Assembly: GCA_963741135.1 (NCBI GenBank)
Contig: CAVUHC010000006.1
Location: forward strand, 868,001-932,000
Direction of reading: 5' to 3'
DNA length: 64,000 nucleotides
Source of the DNA: Gp6-AA40 sp963741135
GTDB taxonomy: Bacteria > Acidobacteriota > Vicinamibacteria > Vicinamibacterales > UBA2999
A program made the position numbers and the translations under genes. Of the stretch, positions 1 to 9,482 are shown one piece after another. Within the stretch, counting starts at the first letter, position 1, and every line of letters begins with the position of its first letter. Under the pieces are notes generated by a model, which was not told where the DNA came from, searched no databases, and saw only the letters and a list, made by a program, of their open reading frames with translations.

Positions 1-657
1 CTCGGGACTGGCGCCGTCATCGCGATCTACCTGCTGCTGAACGCGCTGTACCTTTACGTGATTCCGGTGCGAGAACTGGCGGCCATCAACGGAAGTGTCC
101 TCGATGTGATCGCGGATCGCCTGCTTGGAACCGCTGCCGGCAGCATCATGGGCGTGGTGTCGATCGTCAGCCTCGCCGCAAGCATCAGTGCAATGACACT
201 CGCGGGGCCGCGTGTCTACTACGCGATGGCGCGCGACGGTCTGTTCTTCGCGCGCGCGGCGGTCGTGCACACTCGTTACCGGACGCCTGCGGCGGCGATC
301 TGTGCCCAGGCGATATGGAGCTCGCTGCTCGTGCTGACAGCCACGGCAGACGCGCTCGTCACGTACACCGGCTTTGCGATCGTGCTGTTCTCGGGTGTTG
401 CGGTGGTTGCGCTATTCGTGCTGCGAAGAAAGGAGCCCGAGGCGGAGCGGCCGTTCCGCGCCTGGGGCTATCCGATTGCGCCTGCGATCTATGCGGTCGC
501 AAGTGCTTTTATCCTGATGAATGGCCTCTATCGCGCGCCCCGCCAGACTGTCGCGGGGGCGCTTATCATTGCCGCCGGCATTCCCGTTTACGCGATGCTG
601 CGGCGTAGGAAAATCCCAAATCCCAAATCCCAAAACCCAAATCCCAAGTCAACGTGA
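1..657 (+). CDS. APC-superfamily amino-acid permease, C-terminal part
   Basis: The reading frame is open from the first base of the window, so the gene begins upstream; about 218 residues are visible. The segment has at least five hydrophobic helices and the motif PRVYYAMARDGLFF followed later by RKEPEAERPFRAWGYP, both typical of the last third of APC amino-acid/cation symporters of the LAT/YfnA type. It should import an amino acid across the inner membrane; substrate cannot be read from this part. The last dozen codons (IPNPKSQNPNPKST) are translated from the left arm of a CCCAAAT heptamer repeat, so the natural C-terminus has probably been replaced or extended by that repeat. Confidence 0.85.
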   Translation, partial: LGTGAVIAIYLLLNALYLYVIPVRELAAINGSVLDVIADRLLGTAAGSIMGVVSIVSLAASISAMTLAGPRVYYAMARDGLFFARAAVVHTRYRTPAAAICAQAIWSSLLVLTATADALVTYTGFAIVLFSGVAVVALFVLRRKEPEAERPFRAWGYPIAPAIYAVASAFILMNGLYRAPRQTVAGALIIAAGIPVYAMLRRRKIPNPKSQNPNPKST

Positions 658-719
658 TGTCGACTTGTTCGGATTTGGTCCTTTTGATTTGGGATTTGGG
701 ATTTGGGATTTGGGGTTTA
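611..719. repeat. CCCAAAT heptamer inverted repeat, convergent junction
   Basis: The left arm (611-647) has about five copies of CCCAAAT and the right arm (686-719) about four copies of the complementary ATTTGGG. Together they can form a stem of more than 30 bp with a loop of about 38 nt. It lies between two convergent genes, overlaps the end of the permease frame and stops three bases before the PEGA gene. It could act as a bidirectional terminator, but there is no clean U-tract. Confidence 0.85.
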
Positions 720-721
720 CC

Positions 722-1681
722 CTACGGCCTGAGCGGCCGCAGGTCACCCCGATAGGTGATCTTCTGGCCGGGGTTGATCCGCACGTCGAAGTCGAGCGTC
801 GTGTAACCCGGGGCCACGATCTGAATGTGGTGCGGCCCCGACTCCAGCTTCAACGCCTGGAACACGCCGTCATAGTCGTCCACACGTCCCGCGAAATAGC
901 CGTCGACGTAGACATCCGCGAATCGCGGAGACACTGTTAGGCGGATTTCTCCAACATCGAAATAGCCGCCGGAGTATCCGCCGTAGTAGCCATTGCCATA
1001 GCCGCTGCCGTAATAGCTGCCGTAGTAACTGGGTGGATACCACGTGTACGGGTCGTAGTAGAAATAGCCGAGGCCAAACGCGCCATAGCCGTACGGATAG
1101 TACCGGCGCGGAGAGTAGTAATAGTTGTAAACCGGCGGGGCGCCGTAGATGTTGCGTCCGCGGTTGTAGTCGCCGCTACGCTGGCCCTGGGGACGCGCAG
1201 GGGCGACACGAGTGTCGCGCGGCACTGCCCGGCCGGTTGCCGGATTATCTCCACGCGGACGATCGCCTCGTTGCACCGCACCGCCGGACTGCGGGTTGTC
1301 GCCCCGATCCCGGCCTCCATCATTGCGACGTTGGTCGTTGGCCGCCGCCGGTTGCGGCTGCGACTGCTCGACACGCACCGCGGCTGGCGCAGGAACGGGC
1401 GCGGGCCCCGACTCGCGTGGCGCTGCCTGACCCGTCGGCGCGTTATCCCCGCGCGGGCGATCGCCGCGCTGCACGGCGCCACCGACCTGCGGATTGTCGC
1501 CGCGGTCCCGGCTTCCGGCGGTGCGGCCTTGATCCTGGGCTTCGGCGTGCGGCCGGGGCGCCTCGGCAAGCTCCGCGACCTGAACGGCCTCGGCGGTCTG
1601 AATGGCGAGCTCGTTCTGGGGCGCAGGCGACGACTGGATCGCGATTAAAGATGCTGCGAGAACGAAGGGATAAGGAGTCAT
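722..1681 (-). CDS. Secreted PEGA-domain protein with low-complexity repeats
   Basis: This encodes 319 residues from ATG at 1681, chosen because it begins a signal peptide (MTPYPFVLAASLIAIQSS); the frame is open further upstream but that part looks non-coding. The middle holds two copies about 66 residues apart of a block around GDNPQ.GGAVQRGDRPRGDN, rich in Arg, Asp, Gly and Pro. A Tyr/Gly-rich stretch (NYYYSPRRYYPYGYG onward) follows. The C-terminal 75 residues form a PEGA domain (VSPRFADVYVDGYFAG ... PGYTTLDFDVRI), a small beta domain common on bacterial surface proteins. The function is unknown; an envelope-associated or matrix role is inferred. Confidence 0.8.
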   Translation of the reverse strand: MTPYPFVLAASLIAIQSSPAPQNELAIQTAEAVQVAELAEAPRPHAEAQDQGRTAGSRDRGDNPQVGGAVQRGDRPRGDNAPTGQAAPRESGPAPVPAPAAVRVEQSQPQPAAANDQRRNDGGRDRGDNPQSGGAVQRGDRPRGDNPATGRAVPRDTRVAPARPQGQRSGDYNRGRNIYGAPPVYNYYYSPRRYYPYGYGAFGLGYFYYDPYTWYPPSYYGSYYGSGYGNGYYGGYSGGYFDVGEIRLTVSPRFADVYVDGYFAGRVDDYDGVFQALKLESGPHHIQIVAPGYTTLDFDVRINPGQKITYRGDLRPLRP

Positions 1682-1833
1682 GGCAGAGTATGCGTCAGCA
1701 ACGTTGTTGCCAGCAAAACTGCGCGAAAACATCGATAAAATGTGAGCGTTTCGTCGTGTGCGGCGCGCCCTGTCACCCGTGAGGGTCGGACGGCCGCGGC
1801 AGGCCTGCCCTTTTTTTGAGGCATACTGGCCGG

Positions 1834-2361
1834 GTGATCCGCGCGACGACAATCCTGTCCGTCAGACACCAGGACCGTACGGTGATGGCCGGCGACGGGC
1901 AGGTGACGTTAGGCAACACCGTGCTCAAGCAGAACGCAAAAAAGATTCGTCGCCTCTACAATGACTCGATCCTGGCCGGCTTTGCCGGCTCCGCCGCCGA
2001 TTCGTTTGCGCTCTTCTCGCGATTCGAATCAAAGCTCGAACAGTATCGCGGCAACCTCGAACGCGCTGCTGTGGAGCTCGCTCGCGACTGGCGAACCGAC
2101 CGTCTGCTTCGCCGCCTCGAAGCGATGCTCATCGTCTCGGACAAGAAATCGACATTTCTTCTCTCGGGCACCGGCGATTTGATCGAGCCTGACGACGGTA
2201 TCGTGGCGGTCGGGTCGGGGGGGCCGTTTGCGATGGCTGCCGCGCGGGCGCTCGCGCGGCACAGCCCGCTCGACGCGCGCCACATTGCCGTCGAGGCGAT
2301 GGCGATCGCCGCCGACATCTGCATTTACACGAACCCTAATCTCACCATTGAGGAACTTTGA
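1834..2361 (+). CDS. hslV: ATP-dependent protease subunit HslV
   Basis: HslV is the proteolytic subunit of the cytoplasmic HslUV (ClpQY) protease. GTG at 1834 gives 175 residues starting MIRATTILSVRH; TTG at 1816 would add six residues. The catalytic N-terminal threonine is one of the TT pair at residues 4-5, exposed after removal of a short propeptide. AGDGQVTLG, the KIRRLY region and the C-terminal NPNLTIEEL are family hallmarks, and the length is normal. hslU follows after 95 bp that contain a heptamer hairpin, so the pair is presumably co-transcribed. Confidence 0.95.
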   Translation: MIRATTILSVRHQDRTVMAGDGQVTLGNTVLKQNAKKIRRLYNDSILAGFAGSAADSFALFSRFESKLEQYRGNLERAAVELARDWRTDRLLRRLEAMLIVSDKKSTFLLSGTGDLIEPDDGIVAVGSGGPFAMAAARALARHSPLDARHIAVEAMAIAADICIYTNPNLTIEEL

Positions 2362-2368
2362 GAGACGG

Positions 2369-2432
2369 GCCACGGAGTCACGGAGACACGGAGTATAGAA
2401 ATGATTTCTCCGTGCCTTCGTGTCTCCGTGGC
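2369..2432. repeat. CACGGAG heptamer hairpin between hslV and hslU
   Basis: The left arm 2369-2393 (GCCACGGAG then TCACGGAGACACGGAG) pairs with 2408-2432 over 25 bp with three mismatches; the loop is 14 nt. The arms are tandem 7-mers of CACGGAG/GACACGG type. No U-tract follows, so it need not stop transcription, but it could influence the hslV:hslU ratio or message processing. Confidence 0.85.
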
Positions 2433-2456
2433 CTTTCGTAGTCAAAGACGCATCGA

Positions 2457-3851
2457 ATGGCAATCTTCCTACCGGAACGCACAGCCTCCGCGGCGCGCTC
2501 GCTGACGCCGCGCGAAATCGTCGCCGAGCTCGATAAGTTCGTCATCGGGCAAGGCAAAGCGAAGCGAGCAGTCGCCATCGCTCTGCGCAACCGGACGCGC
2601 CGCCAGCAGCTGCCGCCCGACATCGCCGAGGAAGTCACGCCGAAGAACATCCTCATGATCGGCCCGACTGGTGTCGGTAAGACCGAGATTGCGCGCCGGC
2701 TGGCGCGCCTCGCCCAGTCACCCTTCATCAAGGTCGAAGCGTCGAAGTTCACCGAGGTTGGCTACGTGGGACGCGATGTCGAATCGATGGTCCGCGATCT
2801 GGTTGAACTGGCCGTCGACATGGTGCGCGAAGAAAAGGCCGAGGAAGTCCAGGAGAAGGCGAAGGCCGGCGCGGAAGAGCGGCTCCTGGATCTGCTGCTT
2901 CCCCCGTCGCGTACTGCCGCGCCCGGCGAGGATCCGTCCGCCGCCCGCGAGCACGCGAACCGCACCCGCGAACGGATGCGCGAATCGCTGCGCGAGGGAC
3001 GGCTCGACGATCGCAGCGTCGAAATCGAAGTGCGTGAGTCGGCGATGCCGTCCTTCGAAATCATCGCCGGCAGCTCGGTAGAAGAGATTGGCGTCAATCT
3101 GAAGGACATGATGGGCAACATGTTCCAGGGACGTACGAAATCGCGGCGCCTCAAGGTGCCCGATGCGCTCGCGCACCTGCTCGCGGAGGAGCAGGCGAAG
3201 CTCGTCGACATGGAGACGGTGAGCCGCACCGCGGTGCAGCGCGTCGAGCATGCCGGGATCATTTTCATTGACGAGATCGACAAGATCGCCAGCCGCGACG
3301 GAATGGCAGGCGGCGGCCACGGTGGGCCCGACGTCAGCCGCGAGGGCGTGCAACGCGACATCCTGCCGATCGTCGAGGGCACGACCGTCAACACGAAGTA
3401 CGGGATGGTCAAGACCGATCACATCCTGTTCATCGCGGCCGGCGCGTTTCACGTCTCGAAGCCGTCCGACCTGATTCCCGAGCTGCAGGGACGCTTTCCC
3501 ATTCGCGTGGAGCTCGAACCGTTGACGCGTGACGACTTCGTCCGCATTCTCACCGAGCCGCGCAACGCCCTCGTCAAACAGTACGTCGCGCTGCTCGGCA
3601 CCGAAGACCTCACGGTGACGTTTACGGCCGGCGCGGTCGGCCGGATAGCCGACTTCGCGGCGCGCGTCAACGACGCGACCGAGAACATCGGCGCGCGGCG
3701 GCTTCACACCGTGATGGAGCGGCTGCTCGACGAGCTCTCCTTCGAGGCACCGGATATGGGCGAGAAGACCGTGGTCATCGACGAGGCCTACGTCGACCGC
3801 ATGCTCGCCGACATCGTCCGCAACGAAGATCTCTCTCGGTACATTCTGTAG
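2457..3851 (+). CDS. hslU: ATP-dependent protease ATPase subunit HslU
   Basis: This is the 464-residue AAA+ unfoldase that feeds substrates to HslV. Walker A is GPTGVGKT (residues 69-76), the pore loop GYVG lies at about 102-105, and Walker B is IIFIDEIDKI. The variable I domain follows GYVGRD. The protein ends EDLSRYIL, the C-terminal tail that docks into HslV, so the complex should be functional. ATG 2457 is the only sensible start. Heptamer-type repeats lie on both sides of the gene. Confidence 0.97.
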   Translation: MAIFLPERTASAARSLTPREIVAELDKFVIGQGKAKRAVAIALRNRTRRQQLPPDIAEEVTPKNILMIGPTGVGKTEIARRLARLAQSPFIKVEASKFTEVGYVGRDVESMVRDLVELAVDMVREEKAEEVQEKAKAGAEERLLDLLLPPSRTAAPGEDPSAAREHANRTRERMRESLREGRLDDRSVEIEVRESAMPSFEIIAGSSVEEIGVNLKDMMGNMFQGRTKSRRLKVPDALAHLLAEEQAKLVDMETVSRTAVQRVEHAGIIFIDEIDKIASRDGMAGGGHGGPDVSREGVQRDILPIVEGTTVNTKYGMVKTDHILFIAAGAFHVSKPSDLIPELQGRFPIRVELEPLTRDDFVRILTEPRNALVKQYVALLGTEDLTVTFTAGAVGRIADFAARVNDATENIGARRLHTVMERLLDELSFEAPDMGEKTVVIDEAYVDRMLADIVRNEDLSRYIL

Positions 3852-3963
3852 GGATCAGGGATCAGGGATCAGGGATCCGAAGACGTTGGGGGTTCGCCCT
3901 TCACTGCCCCTAACCCCTCCCCCCTTCCCCCTTCCCCCTCCCCCTTCCCTCCCCTTCCCCCTA
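3852..3963. repeat. GGATCAG and CCCCTTC heptamer arrays after hslU
   Basis: Starting at the hslU stop there are about four tandem GGATCAG units (3851-3878), then from about 3899 a pyrimidine tract of CCCCTTC/CCCTTCC units. There is no paired right arm for the GATCAG array. The remaining stretch to 4171 holds an AT-richer segment around 4025-4060 (AAAAATGTTATATAGTG) that may contain the promoter of the next gene; I could not fix a -35/-10 pair. Confidence 0.75.
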
Positions 3964-4171
3964 GTCCCCATGGCTCGCGGCTTGCGATAGGCAGGTGCGA
4001 GTGCCTCCTTCGGCCGGTTTTCAAGCACAAAAATGTTATATAGTGATGTGTCTGAGACAGGAACGTATTTACTGAACTTTGTGCCCAGGTTTCGCAGGAC
4101 GCTTCAAGAAACAGTCGTCAGACATCTTTGTTGGTAAACATCGAATTCGGATCAGGAATGTAGGAGACTTC

Positions 4172-5797
<1,626 letters not shown>

Positions 5798-5818
5798 CGA
5801 TCGAACCGGCGACCAACG

Positions 5819-5876
5819 TCCACTTCCGACACCCGGGGCGCCTTGGGAGTCGGGAGTTGGAAGTTGGGAGTTAAGA
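5819..5876. repeat. CCAACTT/TTGGGAG heptamer element at lipoprotein start
   Basis: A short left part (GTCCACTTCCGACACCC) is followed by GGGGCGCC and a right arm of TTGGGAG-type 7-mers (5843-5875). The right arm is read as the first ten or so codons of the following lipoprotein gene (GVGSWKLGV). Confidence 0.6.
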
Positions 5877-7249
5877 TCGTTTCGTTGTTGCTCCCACGTC
5901 TCCTCTGGGTGATTCCTGCGATCGTGCTGGCAGCGGACTGCGGCAAGAAAGGCCCTCCGCTTGCGCCGATTCTCCGCATTCCTGCGGCGATCGATATGAT
6001 CCAGGCGCAGCGGTCCGGTCGTGACGTGTTCGTCACGCTGACCGTTCCCGCCACGAACATCGACTCGTCGATTCCGGTCGACCTCGGCCGTATCGAAGTC
6101 TACGGCTATACGGGCCGCGTGCCTCCGCCGCGGACGCGGTGGGCGGAGCTCGGCGATCTGGTCGCGGCCTTTCCAGTCGTGTTGCCTCCTCCGGACGCAT
6201 CCGCCTCCGCAACTGCGACCGCCGAGTCCGTCGACGGAGCGCCACTGGGCGCTTTTCCGGCCACGATAGTCACCGTTCTCGACACGCTGACGCCCGAAGA
6301 GCTCGTGCAGGGTCGCGTGGATGAAGCGCTGCCCGTGCGCCGTGGCCGCGCGCCCCTCACGCCCGTCGTCTCCGGGACGGAGCCCCCTGGTTTGCGGCGG
6401 TTCTACGTCGCGTTCGGATTCAGCGTGCGCGGGCGTCCGGGACCGCCGGGGGCGGCGGCCGAATTTCCGCTCGTCGAGCTTCCGGAGCCGCCCGCTTTCG
6501 TACGGACGTCCTATACCGAGTCTACGGTGGTCGTGGAATGGCCCCCGTCGGGTGGGTTCCTCGGGTCTCTGTTCGATCATCCGCTCGGTCCCGAGGACGT
6601 ACCGCTGGACGAAGCGCTCGAGCCCATTGTGACAGCGCCGCCGGTGGTAGTGGCTGCGGGCGCAGCCGCGCCGACGTCGAGCGTTCCGCCCGTGGCTACC
6701 GGACCTGTGCACTACAACGTGTATCGCGAGGTCGCGCCCGATCCACTGGCGCCTCCTGATGAGAACCGACCGGCGCCGTGGAACGCAATGCGACCCACGC
6801 CCATCAATCCGGTTCCACTCGACGTGATGACGTTCAGCGACCCGGTGGAGCTAGACCGCGGGCGCTGCTATGTGGTGCGCGCGATCCGAGGTACCGCGCC
6901 GAACGTGATCGAAGGTGATGCGTCCGCGCCGGCGTGCGTGACGCCGACCGACATCTTTCCGCCGGCGGCACCGAACCGTCTCGTCGCCGTGACTGATGAG
7001 GGCGGGATCAGCCTGATCTGGGAGCCGAATGGCGAGCCGGATCTGGATGGCTATCTGGTCTTGCGCGGCGAAGCGACCGATGCCACACTCCAAACGCTCA
7101 CGCCTGCGCCCATAGCCGAGCCGCGCTTCCGTGACATGCACGTCACGGCTGGCAAAAAATATGTGTACGCGGTCGTTGCGGTCGACGCGCATTTGCCCGT
7201 GCCGAACATCAGCGCGGAGTCGAATCGCGTCGAGGAAACCGCGCGCTGA
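5843..7249 (+). CDS. Predicted lipoprotein with fibronectin type III-like domains
   Basis: This encodes 468 residues; the only upstream start is TTG at 5843, inside a heptamer repeat. The N-terminus has a hydrophobic stretch (IVSLLLPRLLWVIPAIVLAAD) then CGKKGPPLAPIL, which resembles the CGxKGPL start of LptM/YifL-like lipoproteins. Asp at -1 makes the lipobox atypical. The rest has Ile/Val-rich beta segments such as PPAFVRTSYTESTVVVEWPPSG and PNRLVAVTDEGGISLIWEPNG, which look like FN3 repeats. It probably sits in the periplasm or outer membrane; the role is unknown. It is only 11 bp upstream of the aldolase gene. Confidence 0.7.
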   Translation: MGVGSWKLGVKIVSLLLPRLLWVIPAIVLAADCGKKGPPLAPILRIPAAIDMIQAQRSGRDVFVTLTVPATNIDSSIPVDLGRIEVYGYTGRVPPPRTRWAELGDLVAAFPVVLPPPDASASATATAESVDGAPLGAFPATIVTVLDTLTPEELVQGRVDEALPVRRGRAPLTPVVSGTEPPGLRRFYVAFGFSVRGRPGPPGAAAEFPLVELPEPPAFVRTSYTESTVVVEWPPSGGFLGSLFDHPLGPEDVPLDEALEPIVTAPPVVVAAGAAAPTSSVPPVATGPVHYNVYREVAPDPLAPPDENRPAPWNAMRPTPINPVPLDVMTFSDPVELDRGRCYVVRAIRGTAPNVIEGDASAPACVTPTDIFPPAAPNRLVAVTDEGGISLIWEPNGEPDLDGYLVLRGEATDATLQTLTPAPIAEPRFRDMHVTAGKKYVYAVVAVDAHLPVPNISAESNRVEETAR

Positions 7250-7260
7250 GGGGGTTTACT

Positions 7261-7914
7261 ATGAAGTTATTCGTTGATACGGGCAGCGTGAAGGACATCG
7301 AGGCGCTGGTGGCAATCGGCATTCTCGATGGCGTGACGACCAATCCGTCGCTCCTCGCGAAAGAGAGCGGCGACTACCGCCAGATCCTCAAGCAGATCTG
7401 CCAGATCGTGAAAGGGCCGGTCAGCGGCGAGGTGGTTGCCACCGACTACGCGGGCATGGTGCGCGAGGGACGTGACATCGCGTCGATCGACGAGCACATG
7501 GTCGTCAAAGTGCCGTTCACGAAAGAGGGCGTGAAGGCCTGCAGGACGCTGTCGTCGGAAGGCAGGCGCGTCAACGTGACGCTCATTTTTTCGGCCACCC
7601 AGGCATGGCTCGCCGCGAAGGCCGGCGCGAGCTACGTCAGTCCCTTCGTCGGCCGGCTCGACGACATCGGCGCGATCGGCATGACGCTCGTCCGTGAGAT
7701 CGTCGACATCTTCGACAGCTCCGACTACGCCACCGAAGTCCTCGTCGCGAGCGTCCGCAGCCCGATTCACGTCATCGAAGCGGCGCGCATGGGGGCCGAC
7801 GTCGTGACCGTGCCGCCGGCCGTGATCGAGCAGTGCTTCAAGCATCCGCTCACCGACATCGGCCTCGAGAAATTCCTGAAGGACTGGGAGAAGGCTCAGG
7901 GGGCGAAAGTCTAG
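7261..7914 (+). CDS. fsa: Fructose-6-phosphate aldolase / TalC-type transaldolase
   Basis: The 217-residue protein matches the short transaldolase class: MKLFVDTGSVKDIEAL at the start, GVTTNPSLLAKE, and the Schiff-base lysine K83 in MVVKVPFT. The family either cleaves fructose-6-phosphate to dihydroxyacetone and glyceraldehyde-3-phosphate or acts as transaldolase in the pentose phosphate pathway; sequence reading alone does not separate these. It is cytoplasmic, is preceded by GGGGGTTTACT and precedes the carboxylase genes by 19 bp. Confidence 0.92.
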   Translation: MKLFVDTGSVKDIEALVAIGILDGVTTNPSLLAKESGDYRQILKQICQIVKGPVSGEVVATDYAGMVREGRDIASIDEHMVVKVPFTKEGVKACRTLSSEGRRVNVTLIFSATQAWLAAKAGASYVSPFVGRLDDIGAIGMTLVREIVDIFDSSDYATEVLVASVRSPIHVIEAARMGADVVTVPPAVIEQCFKHPLTDIGLEKFLKDWEKAQGAKV

Positions 7915-7933
7915 TGGTGCCGCTCGATACCCG

Positions 7934-9475
7934 ATGAAAACGAACGACGTTTTCGCCGACCTCGATCGGCGCGCCGAGCTGGGCGGCGGCGACGAGCGTC
8001 TTCGCCGGCAGCGCGAGTCCGGCAAGCTCACAGCCCGTCAGCGGATCGAGCTCCTCTTCGACCCGGGGACCTTGGAGGAGATCGACAAGTTCGTCACCCA
8101 TCGCTGCCTCGACTTCGGGATGGCCGAACAGGTCGTGCCCGGCGACGGCGTCGTCGCGGGGCACGGCCGCGTCAACGGACGCGTGGCGTATGCCTTTGCC
8201 CAGGACTTCACCGTATTCGGCGGCTCGCTCTCGGAGACCAACGCCGCGAAGATCGTGAAGATCATGGACCTGGCGATGAAAATGGGCGCGCCAGTCGTGG
8301 GGCTCAACGATTCGGGCGGTGCGCGCATCCAGGAGGGCGTTGTCTCGCTTGCGGGCTACGCTGACATTTTCCTCCGCAACACGCTCGCCTCCGGAGTAAT
8401 CCCGCAGATCTCCGCAATCATGGGTCCCTGCGCCGGCGGCGCCGTGTATTCACCGGCGATCACCGACTTCACCATCATGGTCAAGGACACGAGCTACATG
8501 TTCGTGACCGGGCCCGACGTGATCCGAGCCGTCACGCATGAGCAGGTGACGAAGGAGGAGCTGGGCGGCGCGATGACGCACAACGAGAAGAGCGGCGTCG
8601 CGCACTTCGCGGTCGACAACGACCAGGACTGCGTGCTGCTGATTCGCGAGCTGCTGTCGTTCATGCCGAGCAACAACGTGGACGACCCGCCGCGCGTCGA
8701 GACATCCGACCCGGCCGAACGCGCGGACGCGGCGCTCGACACGATCGTGCCGGAATCGCCGAACCAGCCGTACGACATGCTCGACGTGATTCACGCGATC
8801 GTGGACGACGGCGGCTTCCTCGAGGTGCATGCCCACTTTGCGAAGAACATCCTCGTCGGCTTCGCGCGCCTCGGCGGCCGTCCCGTCGGCGTCGTCGCGA
8901 ATCAGCCGGCGTACCTCGCCGGCACGCTCGACATCGATGCGTCGGTGAAGGCCGCGCGCTTCGTCCGCTTCTGCGACGCGTTCAACATTCCGCTTGTCAC
9001 GTTCGAGGATGTCCCCGGCTTTCTCCCCGGCACCGTGCAGGAGTTCGGCGGCATCATCCGTCACGGCGCCAAGCTCCTGTTTGCGTTTGCCGAAGCCACC
9101 GTCCCGAAGGTGACCGTCATCACGCGCAAGGCATATGGCGGGGCGTACTGCGTGATGTCCAGCAAGCACATTCGGACCGACGTGAACTTCGCCTGGCCGA
9201 GCGCGGAGATCGCGGTGATGGGCGCGGAGGGCGCAGTCAATATTCTCTACAAGCGCGAGCTCGATGCGGCCGCCGACGTCGCCGCCGCGCGGGCGGCGAA
9301 GATTGCGGAGTACCGCGAGAAGTTCGCGAATCCGTACGTCGCGGCGCAGCGCGGGTACGTCGACGAGATCATCCAGCCCCGGCAGACGCGCGCCAAGCTG
9401 ATTGCCGCGCTCGCCACGCTGGAGACAAAGCGCGACAAGAATCCGCCCAAGAAACACGGCAACATCCCTCTCTGA
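7934..9475 (+). CDS. Acyl-CoA carboxylase, carboxyltransferase beta subunit
   Basis: The 513 residues are full length for PccB/AccD5-type carboxyltransferases. Both crotonase-like halves are present: GLNDSGGARIQEGV with GPCAGGAVYSPAITD in the first, and VEFEDVPGFLPGT-like (VTFEDVPGFLPGTVQEFGG) with KAYGGAYCVMSSK in the second. It transfers CO2 from carboxybiotin to propionyl-CoA or another short acyl-CoA. It forms an operon with the next two genes, which supply biotin carboxylase and carrier. Substrate choice (propionyl versus acetyl or methylcrotonyl) is inferred from overall PccB likeness. Confidence 0.92.
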   Translation: MKTNDVFADLDRRAELGGGDERLRRQRESGKLTARQRIELLFDPGTLEEIDKFVTHRCLDFGMAEQVVPGDGVVAGHGRVNGRVAYAFAQDFTVFGGSLSETNAAKIVKIMDLAMKMGAPVVGLNDSGGARIQEGVVSLAGYADIFLRNTLASGVIPQISAIMGPCAGGAVYSPAITDFTIMVKDTSYMFVTGPDVIRAVTHEQVTKEELGGAMTHNEKSGVAHFAVDNDQDCVLLIRELLSFMPSNNVDDPPRVETSDPAERADAALDTIVPESPNQPYDMLDVIHAIVDDGGFLEVHAHFAKNILVGFARLGGRPVGVVANQPAYLAGTLDIDASVKAARFVRFCDAFNIPLVTFEDVPGFLPGTVQEFGGIIRHGAKLLFAFAEATVPKVTVITRKAYGGAYCVMSSKHIRTDVNFAWPSAEIAVMGAEGAVNILYKRELDAAADVAAARAAKIAEYREKFANPYVAAQRGYVDEIIQPRQTRAKLIAALATLETKRDKNPPKKHGNIPL

Positions 9476-9482
9476 TCGCGGT

